Virus record (IMG/VR): IMGVR_UViG_3300029258_002750
Span: 186,001-250,000 of that record
Origin: a virus
Direction: 5' to 3' (one strand)
Length of the DNA: 64,000 bases
Both the position numbers and the translations under genes were made by a program. Positions 30,401-39,381 of this stretch are shown here, piece by piece (positions within the stretch are counted from its first letter, which is position 1; each line of letters begins with the position of its first letter). The notes under the pieces are model-generated. The model had not been told where the DNA came from. It did no database searches and saw only the letters and a program-made list of their open reading frames with translations.

Positions 30401-30669
30401 TGGACGAGGGGATCACGAGATTTGCCGAGGCCAAGCGCCGTGGCCTGGAAGCTGCCATGAAGGGCAAGGCCCCGGGCGAGGTCGCGGATAGCGCGGGCAA
30501 GGGCGCGGGCGCGGGCGGCATCCCAGCTGAGGCGTGGGCCGCGCTGGTTAGGAAGCTCGAGGGGCGCGGCGGCGGCGATCAGAAGGTGCGCGTCGTGTTC
30601 CGGGGCGTCGGCAACGGCATCGATGAGCACATGGCTCGGAAGGCGTCTGTTGAGGAGGCGCAGATGTAA
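27424..30669 (+). CDS. tape measure protein
   Basis: The longest protein of the window, 1081 residues, starts at GTG 27424 directly after the shifted chaperone. It is mostly helical. Hydrophobic Gly/Ala-rich stretches lie at about residues 545-620 (APILGTVGKGVLLLGTAFGT, then GLIVSGIDAVMDGMDRM) and 660-760. Coiled-coil, highly charged C-terminal helices lie at about 880-1040. This architecture and position fit a tape measure that sets tail length and is ejected at infection. At about 1.5 angstroms per residue the tail would be near 160 nm. The stop overlaps the next ATG. Confidence 0.88.
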   Translation: MELYNLGIGLTVVDHATKPIKSVDAALVSLASSTEAATKAAGGLDHALVGGSVAPAMDEAAEGGEDLTIKITETGLAFNRFTASAGLLSKALGLVGTDLQGLPRWMSQVRDEQGRFTSVTWENMDALERVALGAGKTVGSFRELLSTATKVHPAFSALARELKESGQAISGFVQDVENLEFLGRERDTFLELEDSSRKMAAGFGEGREAAFELRSDMLQLVGTTQFSIGEVTRMTQGLAAAGVSLTELSEDQQQAFIALNDLYGVSGQEIAKADSAMRTFGGSMVGALDDATKFQSAFRMPGMMEQLPGVIEGAMDATVSFGKAVVGSGAGIVKSVSQTAGVYAKAFGKTMAEAVQAAQRTFERFARASQTQRRVFLGLSDSFDPLQMAMMETGISLDQSGALMRQAQTDTLGFVTSLRGHIDSIPSQFLRDRFMEQLRDELPAELMRAIEHTEDYNAMVREQEEAERRRALGTAAGVQSFDELTSGMLDTTKELQKMWFNVKQLGIAFLTQTGLIDVLKDAFGGAKDTLASLSLTIKDFIESERMREWGQALAPILGTVGKGVLLLGTAFGTLLGVAGGATGAIGKLNAIGKLFGRFPKLAGALRAIGPRLLKILGPIGLIVSGIDAVMDGMDRMSKVLSDPEASGLDIFQGAVETAIVTLGTFLDNILLGIPSWLAEKFFPELGDIWEHGLSDIIGGIGLSFKVSFFEIKSLGITVGKFLLEHMGGMWVSVAQIALSSFEKISNAIVAIKGVGQFVVDAFSGSWEKGWAAIKVAGLTAAKAISDMLLGENGILSGALTAVEKLLDYAYNYGPRGASDMALEALTAIRGVRSSAVGFGRDMAASLTAAADEQARISGLGADWETTQQRIAAEQKAVTSGVAGMKEGLDDAHQSALKFMDDQKVIAETEVANSRAELELNRRKRKENNENFGEAAEFRRRAKSHTEQALRELAEKGTALSASGMREAERRLRSHMEKSLSDIASSVAKGEIELDEGITRFAEAKRRGLEAAMKGKAPGEVADSAGKGAGAGGIPAEAWAALVRKLEGRGGGDQKVRVVFRGVGNGIDEHMARKASVEEAQM

Positions 30670-30977
30670 TGGCGAGTCCGATCAGACGAAACCCAAAGGG
30701 TCCGCTGCGTTTTTCGACGCTCGTCAAGTACGAGGAGGTGATCTGGTGGGACAAGACGCGCCCACCGGCCCTCAACCCTCACTCGGACGACCACGAGTAC
30801 GTCGTCCACTACCTCGACCGCCCAGACAGCCTGGCTGACGAGGAGCTGGGCGACGACGCGACCGGCCACCTCATCATGCTCCGCAACGACATGCGGCTCT
30901 GGCCGAACGACTTCCTTCCCGGCCTCCGTATCCAGGTTCCGACCAGGCTCAGTCTCAGTGAGAGGGGCTTCCTCTAG
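30669..30977 (+). CDS. LysM-like baseplate protein (gp53-like)
   Basis: A 102-residue protein in TAATG overlap with the tape measure. The second half, YVVHYLDRPDSLADEELG followed by LIMLRNDMRLWPNDFLPG and LRIQVPTR, has the LysM layout (DSL...N...PG..I.iP). LysM modules occur in T4 gp53 and in gpX-like baseplate proteins that lie next to the hub. It probably attaches near hub and wedge. The family is likely but the protein is short. Confidence 0.6.
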   Translation: MASPIRRNPKGPLRFSTLVKYEEVIWWDKTRPPALNPHSDDHEYVVHYLDRPDSLADEELGDDATGHLIMLRNDMRLWPNDFLPGLRIQVPTRLSLSERGFL

Positions 30978-32497
30978 TGGGCGACGGGCGCTACAACCCG
31001 CTTTCCGGCGCCGAAGGTACAGGTGACTTCTTCGCGCCGTTCTTCACGTTGAAGTTCCTCACCGTGGAGCAGCTCGAGGGGAACGTCAACGTCGATGGCG
31101 AGCAGGTTGGCAACAACGAGCGTCAGCCCATTGAGGAGTCCAAGGGCCAGACGAGCAGCGGTGACATCACGCTCGAGTTCGACTACAGCAGTTGGCTGCG
31201 GAGCTTTTCCCCATCGATCGAGATCAGGCTCGAGGGCGGCGGCTTCGCCGAGGCGACGGTGACGCTCGAGCCGCCGTTCGCCGACGCGGTCAAGATCGTC
31301 GATGACCGCGCGATCCAGAGGAACGGCGTCATGGTGATCGAGTGGGGCTGGCTGCCGAGCACGCCCACCGCGAAGAAGCTCACCAGCGACAAGCACATCT
31401 TCATGATCACGAAGCCGGGTCTCGATATGTCGGGCACCGACATTCGGGTGACAATCCACGGCACGGACCTCCTCAGCGGCAGCGGAATTGCCAGGCAGGC
31501 GAAGACAAGCTACGCGAGGAACTCGGGAGCTGCTGCTAGGGCTGAGGAGAACGGGACGTTCGCTACCGATCTAGCCGTTCTCGAACACCTCGCCAGGAAG
31601 ACCAACCTGGAGCTGGATGTATCGCAGGTCGGCGCTGACTCGCCGCTCCGCCAACAGAGGCCGCTCAACAAGGAGGAGCCGGAGGTACTCGAGCAGAACT
31701 CTAGTGACTGGCTCTTCTTCAAGGAGCTGTGCGATACGAACCGCTGCTCGTTCTTCGTGCTCGGTGACAAGGTGATCGTGGGCGACATGAACACGATCAA
31801 GAAGGTGGACGCGTCCTACAACCTGCTGTTCATGCAGGCGCCCGAGAACGACCGCGACATCCCGATGGAGGCGTTCTCGACGAGGGCGCTGGAGACCTTG
31901 TTCTCGACTCCGGCCGGTCGAGGCATGACGCACTCGTACGCCGACCCGGATACGGGAGAGGTCACTACACTGGTGCTCGATCCACTAGACATGGCGGACG
32001 AGGAGCACACCGGCCAGCTGAATGCGGCCGGTGCGAGGAACGCAGATGGAACCACCTACCAGGTAGATCAGCAGGGGACAGCGGTTACCCCGAATCCGGC
32101 CATGACGGGGAACACGGTCGGTACGCACAAATCAAACTCTAATGCTATCCCGAACCGCGATGAGCACGCCAAAAAGCCTGTCCGGGACGGGAACACCTGG
32201 ATGAACACGGAGGCAACGGCCACGGTCCTCGGTCACCCGGATCTGGTGCCGATGATGATCGTGCGCGTGCTGTGCGGTAGCGAGACGTTCAGCGGTGCCT
32301 ACCGGATCATCGAGGTGACGCACCGGATCGGGATGGACGGCTACTCCACTGATCTGAAGCTGAAACGAGAGTCCTCGAGCGGTGACAAGAACACCGGAAC
32401 AGGGAAGGTTCCGATCACGGGCGGGCAGGATCCTCCCACGAGGGAGGGCGGGGGCGAGGCTGTAGACCCGGAGCCGCAGGAAAGGGTCGACAGCTGA
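30977..32497 (+). CDS. baseplate hub protein (gpD/gp27-like)
   Basis: A 506-residue protein starts at GTG 30977 sharing a base with the previous stop. Features of late-control-D or gp27 hubs are seen: an N-terminal beta domain (residues 20-190), the central NKEEPEVLEQNSSDWLFFKELCDTNRC segment (about 225-260) with FFVLGDKVIVGD, and a C-terminal barrel with VRVLCGSETFSGAYRIIEVTH at about 430-460. Disordered tail at the end. It forms the trimeric hub connecting tube to spike, whose gene follows in a TGATG overlap. Confidence 0.8.
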   Translation: MGDGRYNPLSGAEGTGDFFAPFFTLKFLTVEQLEGNVNVDGEQVGNNERQPIEESKGQTSSGDITLEFDYSSWLRSFSPSIEIRLEGGGFAEATVTLEPPFADAVKIVDDRAIQRNGVMVIEWGWLPSTPTAKKLTSDKHIFMITKPGLDMSGTDIRVTIHGTDLLSGSGIARQAKTSYARNSGAAARAEENGTFATDLAVLEHLARKTNLELDVSQVGADSPLRQQRPLNKEEPEVLEQNSSDWLFFKELCDTNRCSFFVLGDKVIVGDMNTIKKVDASYNLLFMQAPENDRDIPMEAFSTRALETLFSTPAGRGMTHSYADPDTGEVTTLVLDPLDMADEEHTGQLNAAGARNADGTTYQVDQQGTAVTPNPAMTGNTVGTHKSNSNAIPNRDEHAKKPVRDGNTWMNTEATATVLGHPDLVPMMIVRVLCGSETFSGAYRIIEVTHRIGMDGYSTDLKLKRESSSGDKNTGTGKVPITGGQDPPTREGGGEAVDPEPQERVDS

Positions 32498-33789
32498 TGA
32501 GTCCCTTCTTCCGATTCGTGAAGAACATCCGAGATCGCGGCCTGGAGTACGTCACAGGCAGGCACTACTCGAAGTATCAGGGGACCGTCGTCGACAACGA
32601 GGATCCGCAGGGCCAGGGCCGAGTCAGGGTCAGCTGCGAGTCGGTGACCGGCCGCAAGGGTGAGCTGAGTATCTGGGCCTACCCCAGCTCGGACTTCGCT
32701 GGGCCGGACAAGGGTATCTTCTTCCCCCCGAACAAGGACGACAAGGTCTGGGTCTGGTTCGACTACGGCGACCTCCGTGTGCCGAGGTTCTCCGGGTCCT
32801 GGTGGGGGAACAGGGACCAGGACAAGGGCGCGAACGGCGCCCAGGTGCCGAAGGAGTTCGCGACCGAGGGCGGCGAGCCCACGAAGCGCGGTATCAAGAC
32901 GAAGGCGGGTCTCGGACTCCTGTTCGAGGACAAGGCTGGCGAGCAGAAGGTCCAGGTCTGGACCGGCGCCCAGGGAGAGGCGGGAACCGAGGCCGAGAAG
33001 CACCACCAGATGACCCTCTCCGACAAGAGCGGGGAGGAGCAGATCGTTATCGCGTCGTTCGGGGGGCGTCAGTCCAGTTGGATCGACATCTCCGGCCAGG
33101 AGGCGATCGAGCACAGGTCCGCGAACGACCACTTCATCAAGATCAGCGACGCCCAGGACAACATCGTCCTCCAGCTCGCGAACGGGAACACGATCAAGAT
33201 CGAGACGAACCCCAGCAAGATCACCGTGCAGACGACCGGCCAGCAGAAGGCCGAGTTCTTCGACTCGCCTGCCTCGATCAACGTGCAGGACGCGAACGGG
33301 AACATCGTCAACATGGGTCCGACCGGCGTGAACGTCAATGCAGCCGCGCTGGTGAACGTGGTGGCCGGAACGACCGCGAACGTCACGGCTGGCGGGGCTG
33401 CGACCGTGACGGCCGCCGGTCTCCTGACGCTCGCCGGTAACGGTCTGACGATGCAGAGCACGGGGTCAGCGCCGACCCAGATCACAGGCGGCGGGGTCGC
33501 GAATGAGACGTTCGCCGGGGCCAAGACGTCGCAGGATGGGGGCTCGATCCACACGTCCACAGGCCCGTGGCGGGTGACTGGCGCAGGGGTCGAGCTGATC
33601 TCGGCCCTCGGGTCCTCGACCTGCTTCGTGGGCGCGAACGGGGTCAAGTACCGGCTCGTCGATGAGCGGTTCTTGGTCTGGGCCGAGAACCACACGCATC
33701 TGCTCGGCTTCAGCGGTGCGCCGACTGGCAAGCCGATCCAGCCGGTCATACCGAACCTCATGGCTACCGACGCGCTGAGGGGGAACTGA
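32497..33789 (+). CDS. baseplate spike/puncturing protein (gp5/gpV/VgrG-like)
   Basis: A 430-residue protein. Residues about 22-105 form an OB-fold domain: YQGTVVDNEDPQGQGRVRVS, WAYPSSDFAGPDKGIFFPP, and GDLRVPRFSGSWWG are typical of gp5 N-termini and gpV. Residues 230-330 are a repetitive beta-helix (short Asn/Val/Thr repeats such as GVNVNAAALVNVVAGTT) forming the needle. No lysozyme domain is visible, unlike T4 gp5. The protein caps the hub and pierces the envelope. The C-terminus has a NHTHLL histidine motif that could bind metal at the tip. Confidence 0.82.
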   Translation: MSPFFRFVKNIRDRGLEYVTGRHYSKYQGTVVDNEDPQGQGRVRVSCESVTGRKGELSIWAYPSSDFAGPDKGIFFPPNKDDKVWVWFDYGDLRVPRFSGSWWGNRDQDKGANGAQVPKEFATEGGEPTKRGIKTKAGLGLLFEDKAGEQKVQVWTGAQGEAGTEAEKHHQMTLSDKSGEEQIVIASFGGRQSSWIDISGQEAIEHRSANDHFIKISDAQDNIVLQLANGNTIKIETNPSKITVQTTGQQKAEFFDSPASINVQDANGNIVNMGPTGVNVNAAALVNVVAGTTANVTAGGAATVTAAGLLTLAGNGLTMQSTGSAPTQITGGGVANETFAGAKTSQDGGSIHTSTGPWRVTGAGVELISALGSSTCFVGANGVKYRLVDERFLVWAENHTHLLGFSGAPTGKPIQPVIPNLMATDALRGN

Positions 33790-34169
33790 TGGCCACGATC
33801 AAAGGGCTCTACGGGCCAATCAGGTTCACCTCCCGAGGCTACCCGGAGGCGGCCACAGACATCGACCTCCTGGGAGTGTCGATCAACACGATCCTCAAGA
33901 CCGGGATCGGTGAGCGTGTTCGTCGGCCGTTGTTCGGCTCCGGGCTCAAGCGACTCCTGTTCTCCAACGTGTCTCGGGCCACGGCTCTCCGGGCGAAGGT
34001 CGAGGCGCGGCGGGCGATCGAGCAGTGGGAGCCCCGTGTTGTGGTGGACGAGATTCTCGTTAGGACCGAGGAGAGTAGAATCGTGCTCGAAGTCATCTGG
34101 CGCCAGCGTGGGTCGATCGGCGACGCTCGACGGACGCAGGTTCCATTTGACGCGGCGGGGGCGCGCTGA
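33789..34169 (+). CDS. baseplate wedge protein (gp25-like)
   Basis: A 126-residue protein in TGATGG overlap with the spike gene. SINTILKTGIGERVRRPLFGSGLKRLLF followed by ARRAIEQWEPRVVVDEI is the hallmark of the gp25 family, present in every contractile injection system. It forms part of the inner wedge that starts sheath polymerisation. Next gene gpJ-like, also overlapping by one base, completes the standard order. Confidence 0.9.
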   Translation: MATIKGLYGPIRFTSRGYPEAATDIDLLGVSINTILKTGIGERVRRPLFGSGLKRLLFSNVSRATALRAKVEARRAIEQWEPRVVVDEILVRTEESRIVLEVIWRQRGSIGDARRTQVPFDAAGAR

Positions 34170-35785
34170 TGAGCAACGGCATTTCGCTGAGTACGACCGC
34201 ACGGGATCTCGTCAGATCGGGTTTATTTGGCAAGGACTTCGAGACCAACCGAGACGAGATCATCTCGTTCCTCCAGCTCCGCTTCGGCCCCGAAGTTTCC
34301 TCCAACATCGTCGCGTCCGAGAAGGGCATCGAGCTGATCGAGATGTTCGCCTTCGGACTCTCGACGATGAACTGGTACGGGGACCGGCAGGCGGACGACA
34401 CCAACCTGCGCGACGTGCGTCTGCGAGCTGCGGCCGTCACAATCGCCCGCCAGCTGGGCTACAAGCCTGCGGCGGCCGTTCCACCTGCCGTGCGGATCAC
34501 GATGACGTTAGCTGCCCCAGCCCCGAGCCGGTTTACGATCGAGAAGGGACGTAAGCTCCAGGGGCCGAGCGGCTTGATCTTCGAGGTCGTGGACGAGACC
34601 ATCTTCGATGTCGGGGAGTCGGGTCCCAAGGAGTTCGACGCCAGGCAGGGCGAGTCGCTCGAGTCGGTCTTCGTCTCCACCGGCGAGCCCGCCCAGATCT
34701 TCCAGATCACCAACGTCCCGGATGGGTTCTCGATCGCTCAGGACAGCCCGCAGCTCTTCGTGTCGGCTGTCGAGTGGGACGAGAACCGCTTCATGGAGTT
34801 CGAGCAGACCAACCAGTTCGAGTTCCAGTACGGCTTCTCGCCGCCCCGCGCGGTGATGGGCGATGGTGTGGCCGGAAACATTCCACTGAAGGACGCCGAG
34901 CTGCGCTTCAAGTTCTTTGTGACGAGCGGTACCGGCGGTTCCGTGGCCGCGAACACGGTGACGGCCTTCATGGAGCCGGTCGTGGCCGGTACGACCCTGA
35001 TCGAGCCGATCCTGGTCCACGACGAGCCCTCCACGCCCGGGTCTGACCGGGAGACGATCGACGCGATCAAGGTGAACGCGCCCCTGGTCTTCCAGACGGC
35101 CCAGCGAGCCGTCACCCAGGTGGACCTGGACGGATGGATCAACTCCTTCTCCGACCCGACGTGGGGCAGCGTGGCGATCGGCCGCGCGACCACACCCAGG
35201 AGTGTCGAGCAGGACGCCGAGGCCCTCACGATCCTCGAGGAGATGGCGAATGCGGGGGTCCCACAGGACACAATCGACCGGCTCTACAACTACTGGAACC
35301 GGGTCCTGGCGTCGAACGGGCAGGCGGAGATCATCCTGGCCCAGATCCTCGCGGAGGACGACGTTGGGCGCTACGTGACTGCTCCGGTCGGGCTGGCCCA
35401 GGCGCTAGAAGTCTTCCTCGACGAGAAGGCGGTCAGCACGGCGAAGGTCCACGTCACCGACGGGTCGGTCAACCTCCTCTCGGTCGATCTGACGGTCTCG
35501 ATCACGACGACCGAAGACTACAGCAGCCAGGAGCAGAAGGAGACCGTGCTTGCCGAGGTACGGTCACAGCTAGAGGACGAGCTTCTGGGCAGGGCCTACG
35601 GGGAGTCGATTCGCATCAGCGACATCTACCAGCTGATCAACGGCATCACCGGGGTGAGCTGGAGCCATGCTGCTATCACCGGCGATACCGAGTCGCTCGG
35701 CCGCGTCAACGGCTTCGGCGATCTGGAGATCGAGGACTTCGAGGTGATCACGATGGGCGCGATCCCAGCGGTCACGGTGCAGTAG
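34169..35785 (+). CDS. baseplate wedge protein (gpJ/T4 gp6-like)
   Basis: A 538-residue protein directly after the gp25 homolog. The N-terminal ELIEMFAFGLSTMNWYGDRQ and RLRAAAVTIARQLGYKP are typical of the gpJ family (early helices and the LGY.P motif). Residues about 280-330 (SDRETIDAIKVNAPLVFQTAQRAVTQVDLDGWI) match the conserved APL...RAVT..D motif. The C-terminal region is beta/alpha with a DIYQLINGITGV segment. It builds the wedge arms that control baseplate opening. Confidence 0.85.
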   Translation: MSNGISLSTTARDLVRSGLFGKDFETNRDEIISFLQLRFGPEVSSNIVASEKGIELIEMFAFGLSTMNWYGDRQADDTNLRDVRLRAAAVTIARQLGYKPAAAVPPAVRITMTLAAPAPSRFTIEKGRKLQGPSGLIFEVVDETIFDVGESGPKEFDARQGESLESVFVSTGEPAQIFQITNVPDGFSIAQDSPQLFVSAVEWDENRFMEFEQTNQFEFQYGFSPPRAVMGDGVAGNIPLKDAELRFKFFVTSGTGGSVAANTVTAFMEPVVAGTTLIEPILVHDEPSTPGSDRETIDAIKVNAPLVFQTAQRAVTQVDLDGWINSFSDPTWGSVAIGRATTPRSVEQDAEALTILEEMANAGVPQDTIDRLYNYWNRVLASNGQAEIILAQILAEDDVGRYVTAPVGLAQALEVFLDEKAVSTAKVHVTDGSVNLLSVDLTVSITTTEDYSSQEQKETVLAEVRSQLEDELLGRAYGESIRISDIYQLINGITGVSWSHAAITGDTESLGRVNGFGDLEIEDFEVITMGAIPAVTVQ

Positions 35786-35795
35786 GAGAATCGAG

Positions 35796-36779
35796 ATGGC
35801 CGATCTCACCCCGCGTCTTTCGATCCCGGTTCCCTCGGAGTTCGAGGAGCCCTACTACGAGACGTCCCGCGACGGGTCGCTGGCCTTGGACTCCATCGGT
35901 TACAGCAACGCCGAGAACAGTCAGCTCCAGTTCCTCTCCACTGGCTCGGTCGGCTGGGACGTCGCCGGGGCGCCGCCGAATGGCCTGGTCTACTGGACCG
36001 AGGACATCGATGTCACCGGATTCTCCGACGCCTTCAAGGCTTACATCGCAGGCGGGGCCTCGGTCGAGATGCAAGACGGGGAGGTGCTGTTCTTCCTCCT
36101 CCCGCGCGCGCTCAGGGCCAGGACGGAGCTGACGCTCTACCGGAGCAACCGGATCTTCCTAGAGGGCTCTCGGCTGCCGGATCTTCGACTGTTCTGCGCC
36201 CGGGTGGGCGACAAGCTCTACTTCCAGAATGGCCTGAGCCTCAAGGACGGCCAGGAGGGGGAGTTGTTCGGTGGCGGCCTGTTTCCCTCCACCATCACGC
36301 CGATCCACCAGCACGAGCCAGCGCTGATCATCCAGCCGCCATCGGCCGGGGTCTCGACGCTCGATGCGGGCATCACTGCCCCAGACCTGATCAAGGTGGA
36401 GGTCTACCGGAACGGCCAGCTTCTCGCCGCACCGGACGACTACACGATCAACCTGGGAACCGGGATCGTCACGCTCGTCATCCCCACGGTGCACGGCAGC
36501 GAGCGCTTCGTGCTCCTGCGCGAGACCCGTGACCCGATCTCGCTCACGCTGGGACACTCGCACCTCTCGACGCTCGTGCTCAAGCCAGCCCCGGCCACGG
36601 CACTGCTCGACATGCTGGTGACCGCCCCTGTGCTGGACGCTGTGGACCTGTTCCGTGGCGGTGCCATCCTGGTCGAGCCTGACGACTACACCCTCGATAC
36701 CGGCACCGGCTTTGTCACACTCGTGACGCCAACCGGGGTTGGTGAGGTCTTCGTGGCGCATCGGAGGATCAACGTCTAG
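35796..36779 (+). CDS. baseplate-associated structural protein with two similar beta modules
   Basis: A 327-residue protein after TAGGAG, between gpJ-like and gpI-like genes. Two C-terminal units resemble each other: VEVYRNGQLLAAPDDYTI ... TGIVTLVIPT (about 205-245) and VDLFRGGAILVEPDDYTL ... TGFVTLVTPT (about 285-325). The N-terminal 130 residues are beta-rich, acidic and unrecognised. It is probably a virion protein that decorates the wedge or holds fibres. Confidence 0.6.
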   Translation: MADLTPRLSIPVPSEFEEPYYETSRDGSLALDSIGYSNAENSQLQFLSTGSVGWDVAGAPPNGLVYWTEDIDVTGFSDAFKAYIAGGASVEMQDGEVLFFLLPRALRARTELTLYRSNRIFLEGSRLPDLRLFCARVGDKLYFQNGLSLKDGQEGELFGGGLFPSTITPIHQHEPALIIQPPSAGVSTLDAGITAPDLIKVEVYRNGQLLAAPDDYTINLGTGIVTLVIPTVHGSERFVLLRETRDPISLTLGHSHLSTLVLKPAPATALLDMLVTAPVLDAVDLFRGGAILVEPDDYTLDTGTGFVTLVTPTGVGEVFVAHRRINV

Positions 36780-36781
36780 TC

Positions 36782-37711
36782 ATGGGCAAGCCGTCGAGAA
36801 TCGGTTACGGCCACAACCCCTTCGGGCATCCGCACGGCGGCGCCTTGTTCAGCGTCCCCGGCGGCGGCCCGTACTCGGTCAATGCTGGGTTCGGCCGAGG
36901 CGACTGGGCCGAGGAGGTCACCTGGCGGATCCTCCCCGACGACACGCGGGATGAGGACGGGCTCGGCAGCGACGTTCCAGAGCCGCTCCGGGGGATCATT
37001 GAGGCCGTCAAGCCGCTCCTGAACGAGCTGCTCGCCAAGTGGGCGATCTTCCCGAGCTTGTGGGACGCGGTCACCTGTCCGATCGACCAGCTGCCGATGC
37101 TGGCCTACAACGTGGGGATCACGCTCGATCCCACGAAGAACGAGCGGCTTCAGCGCTCGGAGGTGCTCAACGCTCCCCAGCTGTTCCTGCACAAGGGAAC
37201 CGACCTGGGCTACACGATCCTCGCTGCCTTCGAGGATCTCCTGGTCGAGATCATTCCGCTCTGGGCCGAGAGCGCCGACCCCAGCGCCGCACTGACCCCG
37301 GTCGACCCGACCGTGTTTATCCCGTACTACAACAGCGAGGTCACCGACGTGGTGCCCCTCGACGCGGAGTACGACGACCGCTTCGCGCTGTGGCCCAAGT
37401 ACCTGGGTGTCAAGGACGAGAAGCGGTCCCACTTCCTGCGGCTGATCTTCTATCCGACAGATGACCCTTCGCAGGACTTCGACCCCGATGTGGCCGCGCG
37501 TCTGGCCGAGCGGCTGCTGCGGTTTAAGCCGATCTACGTGGAGATCGACAGGATCGTGTTCGACGGCCTACGCGGGTCGAGTCAGACGTGGACACAGAGC
37601 ATCGAGGCTGGCGACCACGCCGCCGGAATGTGGATGAATGGCCCAATCGTCGCGATGTTGACCGCAGCCAGCCAGACGTGGACCGGCGCTGTCGTGGCGG
37701 ACACGGTATGA
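36782..37711 (+). CDS. baseplate protein gpI-like
   Basis: A 309-residue protein begins at ATG 36782 three bases after the previous stop. The segment LPMLAYNVGITLDPTKNERLQRSEV ... LFLHKGTDLGYTILAAF (about residues 103-150) has the gpI pattern L.yLA...gv ... KGT....l...f, and the gene order gp25, gpJ, gpI is the P2-like order. C-terminal 50 residues contain two SQTWT units (SSQTWTQ and SQTWTGA). Likely links baseplate to tail fibres. Confidence 0.7.
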   Translation: MGKPSRIGYGHNPFGHPHGGALFSVPGGGPYSVNAGFGRGDWAEEVTWRILPDDTRDEDGLGSDVPEPLRGIIEAVKPLLNELLAKWAIFPSLWDAVTCPIDQLPMLAYNVGITLDPTKNERLQRSEVLNAPQLFLHKGTDLGYTILAAFEDLLVEIIPLWAESADPSAALTPVDPTVFIPYYNSEVTDVVPLDAEYDDRFALWPKYLGVKDEKRSHFLRLIFYPTDDPSQDFDPDVAARLAERLLRFKPIYVEIDRIVFDGLRGSSQTWTQSIEAGDHAAGMWMNGPIVAMLTAASQTWTGAVVADTV

Positions 37712-37905
37712 GCGAGCTGACGATGGCGAGGATGGAATACGCCAAGCGAGTTGCCCCATTCGTGTCAACGAGCTGGCTCGCAAAGACGATTCTCGATCTC
37801 AGCGAAGATGAATACCAGGCGCTCAGGCGCAAGGTGATCTACGAGACGCTCTACGAAGAGAGCGCAGTTGACCTGCTCGGCGCTCTCGCGGAGAGGAAGA
37901 GCTAG
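37708..37905 (+). CDS. small hypothetical protein
   Basis: A 65-residue protein with an ATGA overlap. It is helical and charged (MARMEYAKRVAPFVSTSWLAK, LSEDEYQALRRKVIYETLYEE). It ends immediately before the next ATG. It may be a chaperone or small baseplate component. No recognised family. Confidence 0.6.
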   Translation: MSELTMARMEYAKRVAPFVSTSWLAKTILDLSEDEYQALRRKVIYETLYEESAVDLLGALAERKS

Positions 37906-39309
37906 ATGGCGAAGGCGCTAGCGTTCAGGCGAGACACCAGCACGGTCGTCACGATCGACACCATCAACAACGTCGTGGCCGACGTTGGAATCGCGATTCC
38001 CGGAGCGCTCACGACGACGGTGTTTCCGGGGCGTACCAGGAACAACATCGCCGTCTACAACGGCGATCCCTACCTGCTCTACATCCACTCGTCAGGCGAG
38101 GCCCGTGTCGCGGTATACCAGAGCGGCTCGTGGTCCGACGTTCCATCGGCCGCTTTCCCTCCTGTGTCGGGAACCGTCGTTCCGATCAGCCTGGAGGTCG
38201 TCCAAGACTACCTCGTGATGAGCGTGTGGCGGCAGAACTCCGCCAGCGTGGATGGTCTGATCGTGAAGCGGACGGCCGATGGCTCGACGTGGGACGCGCC
38301 GGTGGCACTCGGCGCCCCTGTGCAGCCCACGGTCTCGGAGGGCTGCGCCTCGATCGCCTGGCGACAGGTCATGTGGTACGCCACGGCGAGCGGGATCGCC
38401 TACTACAACCCGATCACCAACACGATGTCGGCCGCCTTCGATGACGGGGACGACGGCAACCTCGACGGTCCAGAGGTGCCCGTCGGCTCGTTCGCGTTCT
38501 GGAACAACAACCTCTACGTCCTGAAGCCTGGGACAGCCCTGTCCCTCTACCAGCTCGACACCGCGTGGCAGCCGACAGCGCCAACCGCCCCGCCCTCGTG
38601 GACCAAGCTCTCGGCTACCGGCATCCCGAGCTTGGGATCGCTCACGATCGTACCGGACACGCCACCTGCGCTGCTCTTCGTCAACAGGGTCGATGAGTTG
38701 TGCATCCTCTACTCGGCCGCGCTTGGCTCGAAGCTCGTCAAGACGGACGCGGCGGCCTTCCCAGTCTTCGCCTTCACGGACGTGACGACCAGCCTGCTAC
38801 CCTCGGCCATCCAGGGCATCTCGGACGGCGGCTTCACGCTCTACCAGGACGACCGGCGACGGGTCAACGAGGTTCAGAACATCCTGATTCACAGTAGCTC
38901 CACCACCCAGCTGGCTACGTGGGATGGCGTGTCGGAGATCAACGTCCGAACGACATTCTCCCATCGGGTCATGCCGCCCGATGAGCGGTTTGGCGCGCTG
39001 CGGACGTTCACGAACCTCCAGCCGACGACTTCGATTACTGGCGTCGCGCAACCGTGGGACGGTCGCGTCGTGATCGACTACGACGTCAGAGATGCCAGTT
39101 CGCGGCCGGTGGACATCTTCGGCGAGTACTCGGTCGATGGCGACGAGTGGTCGCCGATGACCCAGGGCGACGGGGATGACGGCAACGAGCAGCTCGCGAC
39201 AACCCCGGCAGGCAGCAGCTACCAGTTCTACTGGGACGCCTGGGCCGACCTGACCGGCACGTACCCCAACATGAACATGCGGATCGTCTCCCGGATCTCC
39301 GGGGTCTAG
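37906..39309 (+). CDS. virion protein with beta-propeller-like repeats
   Basis: A 467-residue protein starting at ATG 37906 directly after a stop. It shows repeated strand pairs ending in short signatures such as PYLLYIHSSGEARVAVYQ, DYLVMSVWRQNSASVDG, QVMWYATASGIAYYN and FWNNNLYVLKPG, suggesting a propeller-like fold in residues 1-330, and a separate beta domain with RVVIDYDVRDASSRPVD at the C-terminus. Proteins of this style form appendages or receptor-binding parts. Specific family unknown. Confidence 0.55.
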   Translation: MAKALAFRRDTSTVVTIDTINNVVADVGIAIPGALTTTVFPGRTRNNIAVYNGDPYLLYIHSSGEARVAVYQSGSWSDVPSAAFPPVSGTVVPISLEVVQDYLVMSVWRQNSASVDGLIVKRTADGSTWDAPVALGAPVQPTVSEGCASIAWRQVMWYATASGIAYYNPITNTMSAAFDDGDDGNLDGPEVPVGSFAFWNNNLYVLKPGTALSLYQLDTAWQPTAPTAPPSWTKLSATGIPSLGSLTIVPDTPPALLFVNRVDELCILYSAALGSKLVKTDAAAFPVFAFTDVTTSLLPSAIQGISDGGFTLYQDDRRRVNEVQNILIHSSSTTQLATWDGVSEINVRTTFSHRVMPPDERFGALRTFTNLQPTTSITGVAQPWDGRVVIDYDVRDASSRPVDIFGEYSVDGDEWSPMTQGDGDDGNEQLATTPAGSSYQFYWDAWADLTGTYPNMNMRIVSRISGV

Positions 39310-39381
39310 GAAGATAGAGGCACTCGGTCGGTGAATGGTGGTAAGTTCGCTCTCTGGCACGCTAGGTGAGGTGGAGAGCAA